Shown in pieces: positions 7,928 through 16,030 of a stretch of DNA of 64,000 bases. The notes beneath the pieces were generated by a model, which made no database searches, was not told where the DNA came from, and saw only the letters and a list, made by a program, of their open reading frames with translations. The translations under genes were made by a program, and so were the position numbers. The DNA comes from Synechococcus sp. HJ21-Hayes (GTDB taxonomy: Bacteria; Cyanobacteriota; Cyanobacteriia; PCC-6307; Cyanobiaceae): the NCBI RefSeq assembly GCF_024345835.1, contig NZ_JAGQBW010000012.1, positions 33,833 to 97,832 of the forward strand, given 5' to 3'. Position 1 is the stretch's first letter, and every line of letters begins with the position of its first letter.

Positions 7928-8455
7928 TCAAAGAGCCTGACAGAGGCTCGTCCCCACGAGCATCAGTGCCGCGGTGATGGCCATGGCCTGCTGCAGCCGC
8001 TCGAGCACGGGCTTCACCTCGTGGGTGGCCACTAGCAGATCCTGCTCGCGCCAGGCCAGGGGTTTTTCCCACACCTGGCCGTCGTACCAGCCTGATTCCT
8101 CGTAGTCCACCGCTGTGGCCATCAGGCGTTGTTGCAGGTTGGTCCAACCCAGCCACTGCCGCAGCAGCATCAGCAGGGGCACCACCAGGCCCGCCACGGC
8201 GCCGGCCACCACCAGGCGGGGCAGGTTGTGGCGTAGGGGCACGCTGCCACTGGCCACCAGCATCGTGAGCGGCAACACGATCAGCCAGCTGCGCACCAGG
8301 GGCACGGCCAACCCTTGGAAGCTGGCGTGGGGCCAGGTGAAAAACCACGACTGCTGCAGTTCGCGGTACTGCTCCAGGGGCCGCTGCTCAGGTGGCACCG
8401 GGCAGGCCTGGGTCTCGGCGATGGGTAGGTCCGGGGTGGGCTCCGGCGCGGGCAT
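7928..8455 (-). CDS. CGLD27-like protein (DUF1230)
   Basis: 175 aa. It has a Pro-rich N-terminus, the conserved block PLEQYRELQQSWFFTWPH, two transmembrane helices (about residues 48-68 and 80-100), then YEESGWYDGQVWEKPLAWRE. The E-SGWYDGQVW-K-P-W-R-D/E signature identifies the DUF1230/CGLD27 family, conserved across cyanobacteria, green algae and plants. The plant and algal homologues are plastid proteins linked by some studies to iron or copper limitation; the biochemical role is unknown. It sits in a same-strand run with rsfS and a DUF3318 gene. Confidence 0.85.
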   Translation of the reverse strand: MPAPEPTPDLPIAETQACPVPPEQRPLEQYRELQQSWFFTWPHASFQGLAVPLVRSWLIVLPLTMLVASGSVPLRHNLPRLVVAGAVAGLVVPLLMLLRQWLGWTNLQQRLMATAVDYEESGWYDGQVWEKPLAWREQDLLVATHEVKPVLERLQQAMAITAALMLVGTSLCQAL

Positions 8456-8468
8456 GGAGGGCCCGGCC

Positions 8469-8846
8469 TCAGGCCGGCGCAGCGTTTTCGGAGCCTAGGT
8501 AGGCCTCCTTCTCGCCGTGGCCCCAGAAGGATTCCAGGTCGTAGTAGCGGCGCTCATCGGGGGTGAGGGCATGCACGATCACTTCGCCGTAATCGAGCAG
8601 CACCCAACGGCCCTCGGTCTGCCCTTCACGGCGCAGGGGCAACCGGCCGGTGCTCTCCTCGATCTTGTCCTCCACGGAGCGGGCAATGGCCCGCACCTGC
8701 ACATCGGAGAGGCCCGTGGCGATCACGAACCAGTCCGCCAGGGAGGACACCTCCTCCACCCGGATCAGCAGGATGTCAACGGCCTTGCGGTCGTCACAGG
8801 CTTCAGCAGCCAGAAGTGCCAGAGCCCTGGTGTCGGCCTCAGCCAT
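8469..8846 (-). CDS. rsfS: Ribosome silencing factor (RsfS/Iojap)
   Basis: 125 aa, the full family length. ACDDRKAVDILLIRV at the N-terminus, LADWFVIATGLSDVQVRAIA in the centre, and WVLLDYGEVIVHALTPDERR-YYDLE at the C-terminus are the standard Iojap/RsfS motifs. It binds ribosomal protein uL14 and blocks joining of the ribosomal subunits when nutrients are scarce. Its ATG lies inside the last codons of the DUF3318 gene (8-base overlap), so the two are translationally coupled. Confidence 0.95.
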   Translation of the reverse strand: MAEADTRALALLAAEACDDRKAVDILLIRVEEVSSLADWFVIATGLSDVQVRAIARSVEDKIEESTGRLPLRREGQTEGRWVLLDYGEVIVHALTPDERRYYDLESFWGHGEKEAYLGSENAAPA

Positions 8847-9474
8847 AGACGTTCTCGCTGCTCACGGATTGACGGGAGCCCTGCTGCTGAGCCATCTCAG
8901 CCCGGGCCTTACCGGCACTCTTGCGCAGCGCCTCCAGCCGGTCTTCGTAGAAGCCGCGCTTTTTCTTTTTGCGGCTCTGCTCCACCAGCTCCTTGAGGGC
9001 GCCACCGAGGCTCTTGTAAGCGTTGGGCAGGGTGTAGCCGAAGCGGCAGGCCAGATCGATGGCCCGTTCATCGGCGGCGATGGCGTCCTGCAGCCGCTTC
9101 TCCGAGTTGTTCTTGAGGTAGAGGCGGTAGCCGGCAAAGCCCGAGAGGCCCAGGGCCATCACCAGCAGCAGCCCGTCCTGCACCCAGAGCTCGCCGATGG
9201 CGCCGCCCAGGCCGATGGCCAGGGCCGCCATCTCCCAGCCGTCGCGGGGGACTGCATCGTTCTGCACCCGACCCACCTCATGCCAGAACAGCAGGTTGCG
9301 GTGATCCAGGGCCAGCAGATCCCACTTCTGCAGATCCAGCTGGATTTCCACCTCATCGCGGCCGATCTCCTCGATCGTGATCAAGGGGGGATCCGCGGAG
9401 GCGGCGGCTTCCACAAACACCCAGCTCTGCATCTCGGGAGGCAGCAGCCCCTTCAGGCGCTGGAGTTCGCTCAT
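8839..9474 (-). CDS. DUF3318 family membrane-anchored protein
   Basis: 211 aa. The N-terminal soluble part (LQRLKGLLPPEMQSWVFVEA, then QLDLQKWDLLALDHRNLLFW) matches the cyanobacterial DUF3318 family. Two hydrophobic segments lie near residues 83-113 (beginning MAALAIGLGGAIGELWVQDG). A basic, Lys-rich coiled-coil tail follows from residue 165. Its position upstream of rsfS is typical of picocyanobacteria. No function is known. The ATG at 9474 gives the usual MSELQRLKGLLP start. Confidence 0.8.
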   Translation of the reverse strand: MSELQRLKGLLPPEMQSWVFVEAAASADPPLITIEEIGRDEVEIQLDLQKWDLLALDHRNLLFWHEVGRVQNDAVPRDGWEMAALAIGLGGAIGELWVQDGLLLVMALGLSGFAGYRLYLKNNSEKRLQDAIAADERAIDLACRFGYTLPNAYKSLGGALKELVEQSRKKKKRGFYEDRLEALRKSAGKARAEMAQQQGSRQSVSSENVYG

Positions 9475-9600
9475 GAAGTCGTCACCGGTGTATCGGTGCT
9501 CACCCTAGCCATGGCTTGAAGCCAGGCCACGCCAGCGTTGGACTGCGTGAAGCACTGCTGCGTGAGAGGCTAGCCAGGTTTGGCCGCCGCCCCTCTGCCC

Positions 9601-12600
9601 ATGCCCCGTCGCACGGATCTGCGTCGCATCCTGCTGCTGGGTTCGGGTCCGATCGTGATCGGCCAGGCCTGTGAATTCGACTACTCCGGCACCCAGGCCT
9701 GCAAGGCGCTGCGGGCCGAGGGTTTTGAAGTGGTGCTGGTGAACAGCAACCCCGCTTCGATCATGACCGATCCGGACATGGCGGATCGCACCTACATCGA
9801 GCCCCTCACTCCCGAGGTGGTGCGGCGGGTGATTGAGCAGGAGCGGCCCGATGCCCTGCTGCCCACCATGGGCGGCCAGACCGCCCTCAACCTGGCGGTG
9901 GCCCTGGCCAGAGACGGCACCCTCGAGCAGTTCGGCGTGGAGCTGATCGGCGCCAACCTGCAGGCGATCGAAAAGGCGGAAGACCGTGACCTGTTCAAGC
10001 AGGCCATGGAGCGCATCGGCGTGGCCGTGTGCCCCTCGGGCATCGCCACCACTCTGGAAGAGGCCGAGGCGGTGGGTGAGCAGATCGGCGGCTACCCGCG
10101 CATCATTCGCCCGGCCTTCACTCTGGGGGGCAGCGGTGGGGGCATCGCCTACAACCCCGAGGAATTCCGGGCCATCTGCCTCAGCGGGCTCGATGCCAGC
10201 CCCGCCAATCAGATCCTGATTGAGAAGTCGCTGCTGGGCTGGAAGGAATTCGAGCTCGAGGTGATGCGCGACACCGCCGACAACGTGGTGATTGTGTGCT
10301 CGATCGAGAACCTCGATCCCATGGGGGTGCACACCGGTGACTCGATCACCGTGGCCCCGGCCCAGACCCTCACCGACCGGGAATACCAGCGGCTGCGCGA
10401 TCAATCGATCGCTATCATCCGCGAGATCGGTGTGGACACCGGCGGCAGCAACATCCAGTTCGCCATCAACCCCGCCAATGGCGATGTGGTGGTGATCGAG
10501 ATGAACCCGCGGGTGAGCCGCAGTTCAGCGCTGGCCTCCAAGGCCACCGGTTTCCCGATTGCCAAGATCGCCGCCCGCCTGGCGGTGGGCTACACCCTCG
10601 ACGAAATCCTCAACGACATCACCGGCAAAACCCCGGCCTGCTTCGAGCCCACGATTGATTACGTGGTCACGAAGATTCCGCGCTTCGCTTTCGAGAAGTT
10701 CCGCGGCAGCCCGGCGGTGCTCACCACGGCCATGAAGTCCGTGGGTGAGGCGATGGCCATCGGCCGCAGTTTTGAGGAGTCGTTCCAGAAGGCCTTGCGC
10801 TCCCTGGAAACCGGCCATGCCGGCTGGGGCTGTGATCGCCCGGACGCCACTCCTGAGCGGGTCGAGCTGGATCGGGAACTCCGCACCCCTGCGCCCGACC
10901 GCATCTTTGCGGTTCGCACCGCGATGGTAGCCGGCTATAGCGATGCCGCTATTCATCGGCTGAGTGCCATCGATCCCTGGTTCCTGGCCAAGCTGCGCCG
11001 AATCATCGAGGCCGAGCAACGGTTGCTGCAGGGCCATTCCCTCAATCAGCTCACGGCACCGGCCCTGCTGGAGCTCAAGCAACTCGGTTTCTCCGACCGC
11101 CAGATCGCCTGGGCCACGGGCACCAAGGAGCTGGATGTGCGCCGCTACCGCCAGGGCCTAGGGGTGAACGCCGTGTTCAAGACCGTGGACACCTGCGCGG
11201 CTGAATTCGCCTCCACCACCCCGTATCACTACGCCACCTACGAGCGGCCGCTGGAGCGGCTCCACGCCGATGGCAGCCTCGAGTTGCTCAGCCCCGAGAG
11301 CGAGGTGCAGCCGGAAACCCGCCGCAAGGTGATGATCCTGGGGGGCGGCCCCAACCGCATCGGCCAGGGCATCGAGTTTGACTACTGCTGCGTGCACGCC
11401 TCCTTCGCCCTGCAGGCGGAGGGCTACGCCACGGTGATGGTGAACAGCAATCCCGAAACGGTGTCGACCGATTACGACACCAGCGATCGCCTCTATTTCG
11501 AGCCCCTCACCCTCGAGGACGTGCTCAACGTGATTGAGGCCGAGAAGCCCGAGGGGGTGATTGTGCAGTTCGGCGGCCAGACCCCGCTCAAGCTCGCCAT
11601 CCCGTTGCTGCGCTGGCTGGAGTCGAGCGAGGGCCGGGCCACCGGCACCCGGTTGTGGGGCACCTCGCCCGAGTCGATCGATATGGCGGAGGACCGCGAG
11701 CAGTTCGAGGCGATCCTGCGCCGGCTGGAGATCCGCCAGCCCCGCAATGGCCTGGCCAGAACCGATGCCGAAGCCAGAGCGGTGGCCGCGGCTGTGGGCT
11801 ATCCCGTGGTGGTGCGTCCCAGCTATGTGCTCGGCGGCCGCGCCATGGAGGTGGTGTTCGATGAGCAGGAGCTCAACCGCTACATGGTGGAAGCGGTGAA
11901 CGTGGAGCCGGATCACCCGGTGCTGATCGACCAGTACTTGGAGAACGCCACCGAAGTGGATGTGGATGCCCTCTGTGATGCCACCGGTCGGGTGGTGATC
12001 GCTGGCCTGATGGAGCACATCGAGCCGGCCGGCATCCACTCCGGCGACTCCGCCTGTGCCCTGCCGGCGGTGAGCCTCGATCAGCAGGCCCTGGCCACCA
12101 TTAAGCAGTGGAGCGAAGCCCTAGCCCTGGCCCTGAAGGTGAACGGCCTGATCAACCTCCAGTTCGCCGTCAAGGACGGCGAGGTGTTCATCATCGAGGC
12201 CAACCCCCGTGCCTCCCGCACCGTTCCGTTCGTGGCCAAGGCCACCGGCGTGCCCCTGGCCAAGGTGGCCAGCCAGATCATGGCCGGCAAGACCCTCGAG
12301 CAGATCGGCCTCACGGCCGAGCCGGTGCCGCCACTGCAGGCGGTGAAGGAGGCGGTGTTGCCCTTCAAGCGCTTCCCCGGTGCGGACTCGCTGCTGGGTC
12401 CGGAGATGCGCAGCACCGGTGAGGTGATGGGCACGGCCCAGAGCTTCGGCCTGGCCTACGCCAAGGCGGAACTGGGGGCTGGCGAGGCCCTGCCCACCAG
12501 TGGGGTGGTGTTCCTCTCCACCCACGACCGCGACAAGGCGGCCCTGGTGCCCGTGGCCCGGCGCCTGGCGGAGCTGGGCTTCCAGCTGATCGCCACTGAG

Positions 12601-12906
12601 GGCACAGCCGTGGCGCTGCGGGCGGCGGGCCTCACGGTGGACTCGATCCTCAAGGTGCACGAGGGGCGCCCCAACATCGAGGACGCCATTCGCTCCGGCA
12701 GCATCCAGCTGGTGATCAATACGCCGGTGGGCCGGCAGGCCGCCCACGACGACAAGTACCTGCGCCGTGCCGCTATCGACTATGCGGTACCTGCCGTGAC
12801 CACTCTCGCCGGTGCCCGTGCCGCGGTGGAGGCCATCACCGCCCTCCAGGGTGAACCCATGGCCGTGACGGCCCTGCAGGACATCCACCCCACGGCTGCT
12901 CGGTAG
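9601..12906 (+). CDS. carB: Carbamoyl-phosphate synthase, large subunit
   Basis: 1101 aa, full length. Two tandem ATP-grasp halves are evident. The first has [20 protein letters not shown], the Gly-rich [16 protein letters not shown] loop and [20 protein letters not shown]. The second repeats these as [37 protein letters not shown] and [20 protein letters not shown]. The C-terminal MGS-like allosteric domain ends at residue 1101. It makes carbamoyl phosphate for arginine and pyrimidines with carA, which is not in this window; pyrC is at 34 kb. I start at the ATG giving MPRRTDLRR, not at the TTG 21 bases upstream. Confidence 0.97.
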   Translation: MPRRTDLRRILLLGSGPIVIGQACEFDYSGTQACKALRAEGFEVVLVNSNPASIMTDPDMADRTYIEPLTPEVVRRVIEQERPDALLPTMGGQTALNLAVALARDGTLEQFGVELIGANLQAIEKAEDRDLFKQAMERIGVAVCPSGIATTLEEAEAVGEQIGGYPRIIRPAFTLGGSGGGIAYNPEEFRAICLSGLDASPANQILIEKSLLGWKEFELEVMRDTADNVVIVCSIENLDPMGVHTGDSITVAPAQTLTDREYQRLRDQSIAIIREIGVDTGGSNIQFAINPANGDVVVIEMNPRVSRSSALASKATGFPIAKIAARLAVGYTLDEILNDITGKTPACFEPTIDYVVTKIPRFAFEKFRGSPAVLTTAMKSVGEAMAIGRSFEESFQKALRSLETGHAGWGCDRPDATPERVELDRELRTPAPDRIFAVRTAMVAGYSDAAIHRLSAIDPWFLAKLRRIIEAEQRLLQGHSLNQLTAPALLELKQLGFSDRQIAWATGTKELDVRRYRQGLGVNAVFKTVDTCAAEFASTTPYHYATYERPLERLHADGSLELLSPESEVQPETRRKVMILGGGPNRIGQGIEFDYCCVHASFALQAEGYATVMVNSNPETVSTDYDTSDRLYFEPLTLEDVLNVIEAEKPEGVIVQFGGQTPLKLAIPLLRWLESSEGRATGTRLWGTSPESIDMAEDREQFEAILRRLEIRQPRNGLARTDAEARAVAAAVGYPVVVRPSYVLGGRAMEVVFDEQELNRYMVEAVNVEPDHPVLIDQYLENATEVDVDALCDATGRVVIAGLMEHIEPAGIHSGDSACALPAVSLDQQALATIKQWSEALALALKVNGLINLQFAVKDGEVFIIEANPRASRTVPFVAKATGVPLAKVASQIMAGKTLEQIGLTAEPVPPLQAVKEAVLPFKRFPGADSLLGPEMRSTGEVMGTAQSFGLAYAKAELGAGEALPTSGVVFLSTHDRDKAALVPVARRLAELGFQLIATEGTAVALRAAGLTVDSILKVHEGRPNIEDAIRSGSIQLVINTPVGRQAAHDDKYLRRAAIDYAVPAVTTLAGARAAVEAITALQGEPMAVTALQDIHPTAAR

Positions 12907-12931
12907 GGTTGGCCCAACTGCCGATCCCTCC

Positions 12932-13624
12932 GTGACCGTTGCCCCCACCAGCGCCATCTCCCCGGGAACCGATTGCACCGCTGCCTTCCGCGCTGCCTAC
13001 GAGAACCGCTACACCTGGGACCCTGGGTTTGCCGGCTACCAGGGCCGCTGTGTCTGGGAGCAGGCGGGCGAGGGTGGTGAACCCGATCGCCGCGCTGAGG
13101 GCCGTTTCCAGGTGGGCGCTGATCTCAAGGCCACGGTGGAGGGCATCGACGACGAGGAGGTGCACAAGGCTGTGGCCTCCCAACTGTGGGAGGTGGCCAT
13201 TCACCGCGTGCGCCGCAGCTTCGAGCAAACCCACGGTGCCAATACCTTCACCGCCGGTGACAGCGATGCCGTGGGCACCGAAGTGATCGTGGGCGGCAAA
13301 AATGAAGGGGATCGCTACCGCATCCACAACGACGTGGTGACGATGGTGCATCGCCACATCCACGGCACCGTGGTGACGATCTACACCGAGAGCACCACCG
13401 ACACCGGTAGCGGTTACCTCAGCCACACCTACTCGAGCCAGTACGCCGATCCCGCCACCGGGGCGGCCCGCGGCGGCAAGAGCCAGTTCACCGACACCTT
13501 CGTGCCGCTTACCGAGGCTGGCCCCTGGGTGCTGAGCGAGCGGGTGGTGGCCACGGAGGCCCATGGTGAGTCCCCCGCCGGCCGTCAAGTGTTCCGCTTC
13601 GAGGATCTCCAGCCCCTGGGCTGA
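12932..13624 (+). CDS. DUF3386 family protein
   Basis: 230 aa from a GTG start. Beta-rich with few helices: AAYENRYTWDPGFAGYQGRC, then FQVGADLKATVEGID, and a C-terminal half with TYSSQYADPATGAARGGKSQ and FEDLQPL. These match the cyanobacterial DUF3386 family; function unknown, probably a cytosolic beta-barrel-like binding protein. It begins 25 bases after carB in the same direction and converges on glutathione reductase with only 3 bases between stops. Confidence 0.78.
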   Translation: MTVAPTSAISPGTDCTAAFRAAYENRYTWDPGFAGYQGRCVWEQAGEGGEPDRRAEGRFQVGADLKATVEGIDDEEVHKAVASQLWEVAIHRVRRSFEQTHGANTFTAGDSDAVGTEVIVGGKNEGDRYRIHNDVVTMVHRHIHGTVVTIYTESTTDTGSGYLSHTYSSQYADPATGAARGGKSQFTDTFVPLTEAGPWVLSERVVATEAHGESPAGRQVFRFEDLQPLG

Positions 13625-13627
13625 GGC

Positions 13628-14989
13628 TCAGTTCGGCATGGTCACGAATTCCTCGGCCACCGTGGGATGCAGGGCCATGGTGCGGTCGAAGTCGGCCTTG
13701 GTGGCGCCCATGCCGATGGCGATGGCGGCCATCTGAATGATTTCGGCCGCGTGGTCGCCCACCATGTGGCAGCCCAGCACCTTGCCACTGGCCCGCTCCA
13801 CCACCAGCTTGAGCAGCACCCGCGGCCCCCTTGCCGGCAGGGCCTGGCTCATGGGCCGGAAGCGGGCGCGGTGCACCTGCACGCCCTCCACGCCGAAGCG
13901 CTCGATGGCCTGTTCTTCGCTGAGGCCCACACCGGAGAGCTCCGGCTGAGAGAACACGGCACTCGCCACTAGGTCGTGGTTGACCTGACGTGGTTTGTTG
14001 CCCCAGAGTGTGTCAGCCAGAGCCCTGCCTTCATCAATGGCAACTGGTGTGAGGTTGATGCGGTCGGTCACGTCTCCTACCGCGTAGATGTGGGCCACGT
14101 TGGTGCGCTGATCGGCATTCACGGGGATTCGGTGCCCTTCACGGGCCACACCGGCTGCCTCGAGGTTGAGTCCGTCCAGAAAGGGGCGCCGTCCGGTGGC
14201 TAGCAGCACGCCATGGCAGCTGATCCGCTCACCGCTCTGGCTGATCACGGTGAGATCCCCGGGTCTGCCTTCGATGGCGGCGGGGCTGTGGCTGAAGCGG
14301 ATCTCGATGCCATCGGCCTGCATGGCCTCCTGCACGGCTCGGCTGGCCTCCAGGTCAAAGCCCCGCAGGAGATGGTCGCCGCGCACCAGCTGGGTGACCT
14401 GCACCCCCAGGCCGTGGAGGATGCAGGCGAACTCGCAGGCGATGAAGCCCGCACCCACCACCACGACCCGTTCGGGGAAGCGCTCGAGCTCAAACATGTC
14501 GTCGCTCACCCAGCCCAGGTCCGCCCCGGGGATGGCGGGGCGGTGGGGCTGCCCACCCACGGCGATCAGGATGCGCTCCGCCTGGAGCTGGCGCAGCTCC
14601 AGGCCAGTGGCGTCCTGCACAGCCACCGTATGGGTATCGGCAAAGCGCCCCCAGCCGCGCACCAGCTCCACATCCGCCTTCTCCAGAAAGCCGATGTGGA
14701 GCTGATTGAGCCGATCCACCTCGGCGCGCACCTTGGCCAGTAGCACGGCGCTGTCGTGCTGGCTCTCGCCGATGGTCCAGCCATAGCTGGCGGCATCGTG
14801 CAGGTGGTGGCCCATGGCCGACCCGTACACCAGTAGCTTCTTGGGTACGCAGCCACGGATCACACAGGTGCCGCCCACGCGGTCACCTTCCACGATCGCT
14901 ACCCGGGCCCCATGGGAGGCAGCCCGCTTGGCTGCGGCCAGTCCACCGGAGCCGGCTCCGATCACGATCAGGTCGTAAGTGGCGCTCAT
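13628..14989 (-). CDS. gor: Glutathione-disulfide reductase
   Basis: 453 aa. FAD fold YDLIVIGAGSGGLAAAKRAA at the N-terminus, redox disulfide GGTCVIRGCVPKK (residues 40-52), NADPH-binding VVVVGAGFIACEFACIL near residue 173, FAD-binding YAVGDVTDRINLTPVAI, and the C-terminal active-site pair MALHPTVAEEFVTM. It uses NADPH to reduce glutathione disulfide. The missing downstream helix and the Arg pattern after the second GxGxxA fit the cyanobacterial/plant type, but cofactor preference is inferred, not shown. Confidence 0.93.
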   Translation of the reverse strand: MSATYDLIVIGAGSGGLAAAKRAASHGARVAIVEGDRVGGTCVIRGCVPKKLLVYGSAMGHHLHDAASYGWTIGESQHDSAVLLAKVRAEVDRLNQLHIGFLEKADVELVRGWGRFADTHTVAVQDATGLELRQLQAERILIAVGGQPHRPAIPGADLGWVSDDMFELERFPERVVVVGAGFIACEFACILHGLGVQVTQLVRGDHLLRGFDLEASRAVQEAMQADGIEIRFSHSPAAIEGRPGDLTVISQSGERISCHGVLLATGRRPFLDGLNLEAAGVAREGHRIPVNADQRTNVAHIYAVGDVTDRINLTPVAIDEGRALADTLWGNKPRQVNHDLVASAVFSQPELSGVGLSEEQAIERFGVEGVQVHRARFRPMSQALPARGPRVLLKLVVERASGKVLGCHMVGDHAAEIIQMAAIAIGMGATKADFDRTMALHPTVAEEFVTMPN

Positions 14990-15025
14990 GGGGTTTGGGG
15001 CGGCGGATGAACGGTGGACGTCACG

Positions 15026-15121
15026 CTATGGCGTGATCTCGGGTGGCAGCAGGGCCTCCGCCAGCTTGGCTCCGTTCAGGAGGGCAACGCTGAGGTCGGC
15101 GGCTCAGATCGAGGCTTTGCG
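15026..15121 (-). pseudogene. Possible remnant of a pentapeptide-repeat gene
   Basis: Read on the minus strand, 15121-15107 encodes RKASI, then an in-frame TGA, then AADLSVALLNGAKLAEALLP followed by PEITP and a TAG at 15026. The A-D-L-x-x-A-x-L-x-G-A-x-L spacing is that of pentapeptide-repeat proteins, where such tails are common. No start codon or N-terminal repeats are found, as the upstream bases run into the ArsR gene. This looks like a 3' relic. The fragment is short, so chance similarity is possible. Confidence 0.35.
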
Positions 15122-15144
15122 GTGCCGGGCTCGAACCCGGGGCA

Positions 15145-15501
15145 TCACAGGATGGCGGCGAGGGCGTCCAGCTGTTGGCGGCGGGTGGCCAGCAGCAGCG
15201 TTTCGGCCTGGGCCATCAACTGGAACACCGATTGATCAATCACGTCGTAGTACACCAGGGAGCCCTCGGGCCGGCGCTGCACCACGCCGGCGATGGTGAG
15301 CAGTTTCAGGTGCTTGGACACCAGGGCCTGACTCAGGCCAGTTTTGTCCACCACTGCCGTGACATTGAGGGGGCCGCTGCGCAGGGCTTCGAGAACGACC
15401 AGCCGGTTGGGCTCGGAGAACACTTTGAAGTATTCGGCCAGGGCTTCCATGGGTGCCGGTGCGGGAGGGAGCGCGGGCGGCGCTTGGGGCGAGGCGCCCA
15501 C
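15145..15501 (-). CDS. ArsR-type winged-helix regulator
   Basis: 118 aa. After a Pro/Ala-rich N-terminus comes EYFKVFSEPNRLVVLEALRS, then VTAVVDKTGLSQALVSKHLK (helix-turn-helix) and GVVQRRPEGSLVYYDV (wing). It contains no Cys at all, so it cannot sense arsenite or redox through thiols; an autoregulated repressor of unknown ligand is likely. A perfect 12-bp palindrome lies 14 bases in front of its start. The N-terminal extension may be spurious: the Met at 15450 (MEALAEYF) is an attractive alternative start. Confidence 0.8.
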   Translation of the reverse strand: MGASPQAPPALPPAPAPMEALAEYFKVFSEPNRLVVLEALRSGPLNVTAVVDKTGLSQALVSKHLKLLTIAGVVQRRPEGSLVYYDVIDQSVFQLMAQAETLLLATRRQQLDALAAIL

Positions 15502-15514
15502 CTTAACGCAGATT

Positions 15515-15526
15515 TGCGCTAGCGCA
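15515..15526. promoter_or_regulatory. Candidate operator: 12-bp perfect palindrome
   Basis: TGCGCTAGCGCA is self-complementary and sits 14 bases upstream of the ArsR-type gene that starts at 15501. Dimeric winged-helix repressors bind such symmetric sites, so autoregulation is plausible. No second copy was noticed elsewhere in the window. Confidence 0.4.
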
Positions 15527-16030
15527 TCAAAGTAGAACAGGCTTACCGTGTTTTACTGCTATTACGAAGATGTTATGTCGTTGGCTTGTTGCTTTTGTGT
15601 CCGCATCGACTGGTTTGCTTGCGCCGCCGCCATCGACAGCTGGTCCATGACCGCCACCGCGCCGCACCTGCGCGAGGGCCTGCTCAGCCCGCGCTCCTCT
15701 GGGGCGATCGGCTGATGGTGGCTGTTGCGCTGTCCACCCTCAAGCGGGGGCCTGGCCGTTTGCCCGTCAGCGCTGCCACGGTGCTGTTCAGGGGAGCCAT
15801 TCACGCCTTGGCGCCGGTGGCTCTGTTGCAGCGCTCCTGGAGCCCAACGGCACTGCTGGTGCTGTCTCCATCCAGAGCTGCAGCACACGTCCCCTGAACA
15901 CTGGTTGATCCGCAGCATTGCTGCGGTGTTCGACCCTGAGCAGCGCCGGCTGGCTAGCGGATCGCGGCTGGTCTAACTTCAACGCCCCTTGGCGTGGCTA
16001 CGGTCCGGAGGTAGCGGCCCGGGTTCGGTT
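15527..16030. other. Intergenic stretch; one weak small-ORF candidate
   Basis: About 500 bases between the ArsR-type regulator and the P-type ATPase. A 46-codon plus-strand frame at 15575-15715 (MSLACCFCVRIDWFACAAAI, ending SSGAIG) has a GAAG motif upstream and an unusual Cys-rich start, but nothing identifies it as real. The remaining frames give Arg/Pro/Leu-rich text with no family signature. The first 60 bases are A+T-richer than the surroundings and could hold divergent promoters. Confidence 0.35.

Noticed and set aside
15125..15140. tRNA gene suggested by CCGGG-TTCGAG-CCCGG on the minus strand
   Set aside because: Only a T-arm-like hairpin with a six-base loop is present; no anticodon or D arm exists upstream, where the ArsR coding sequence lies.
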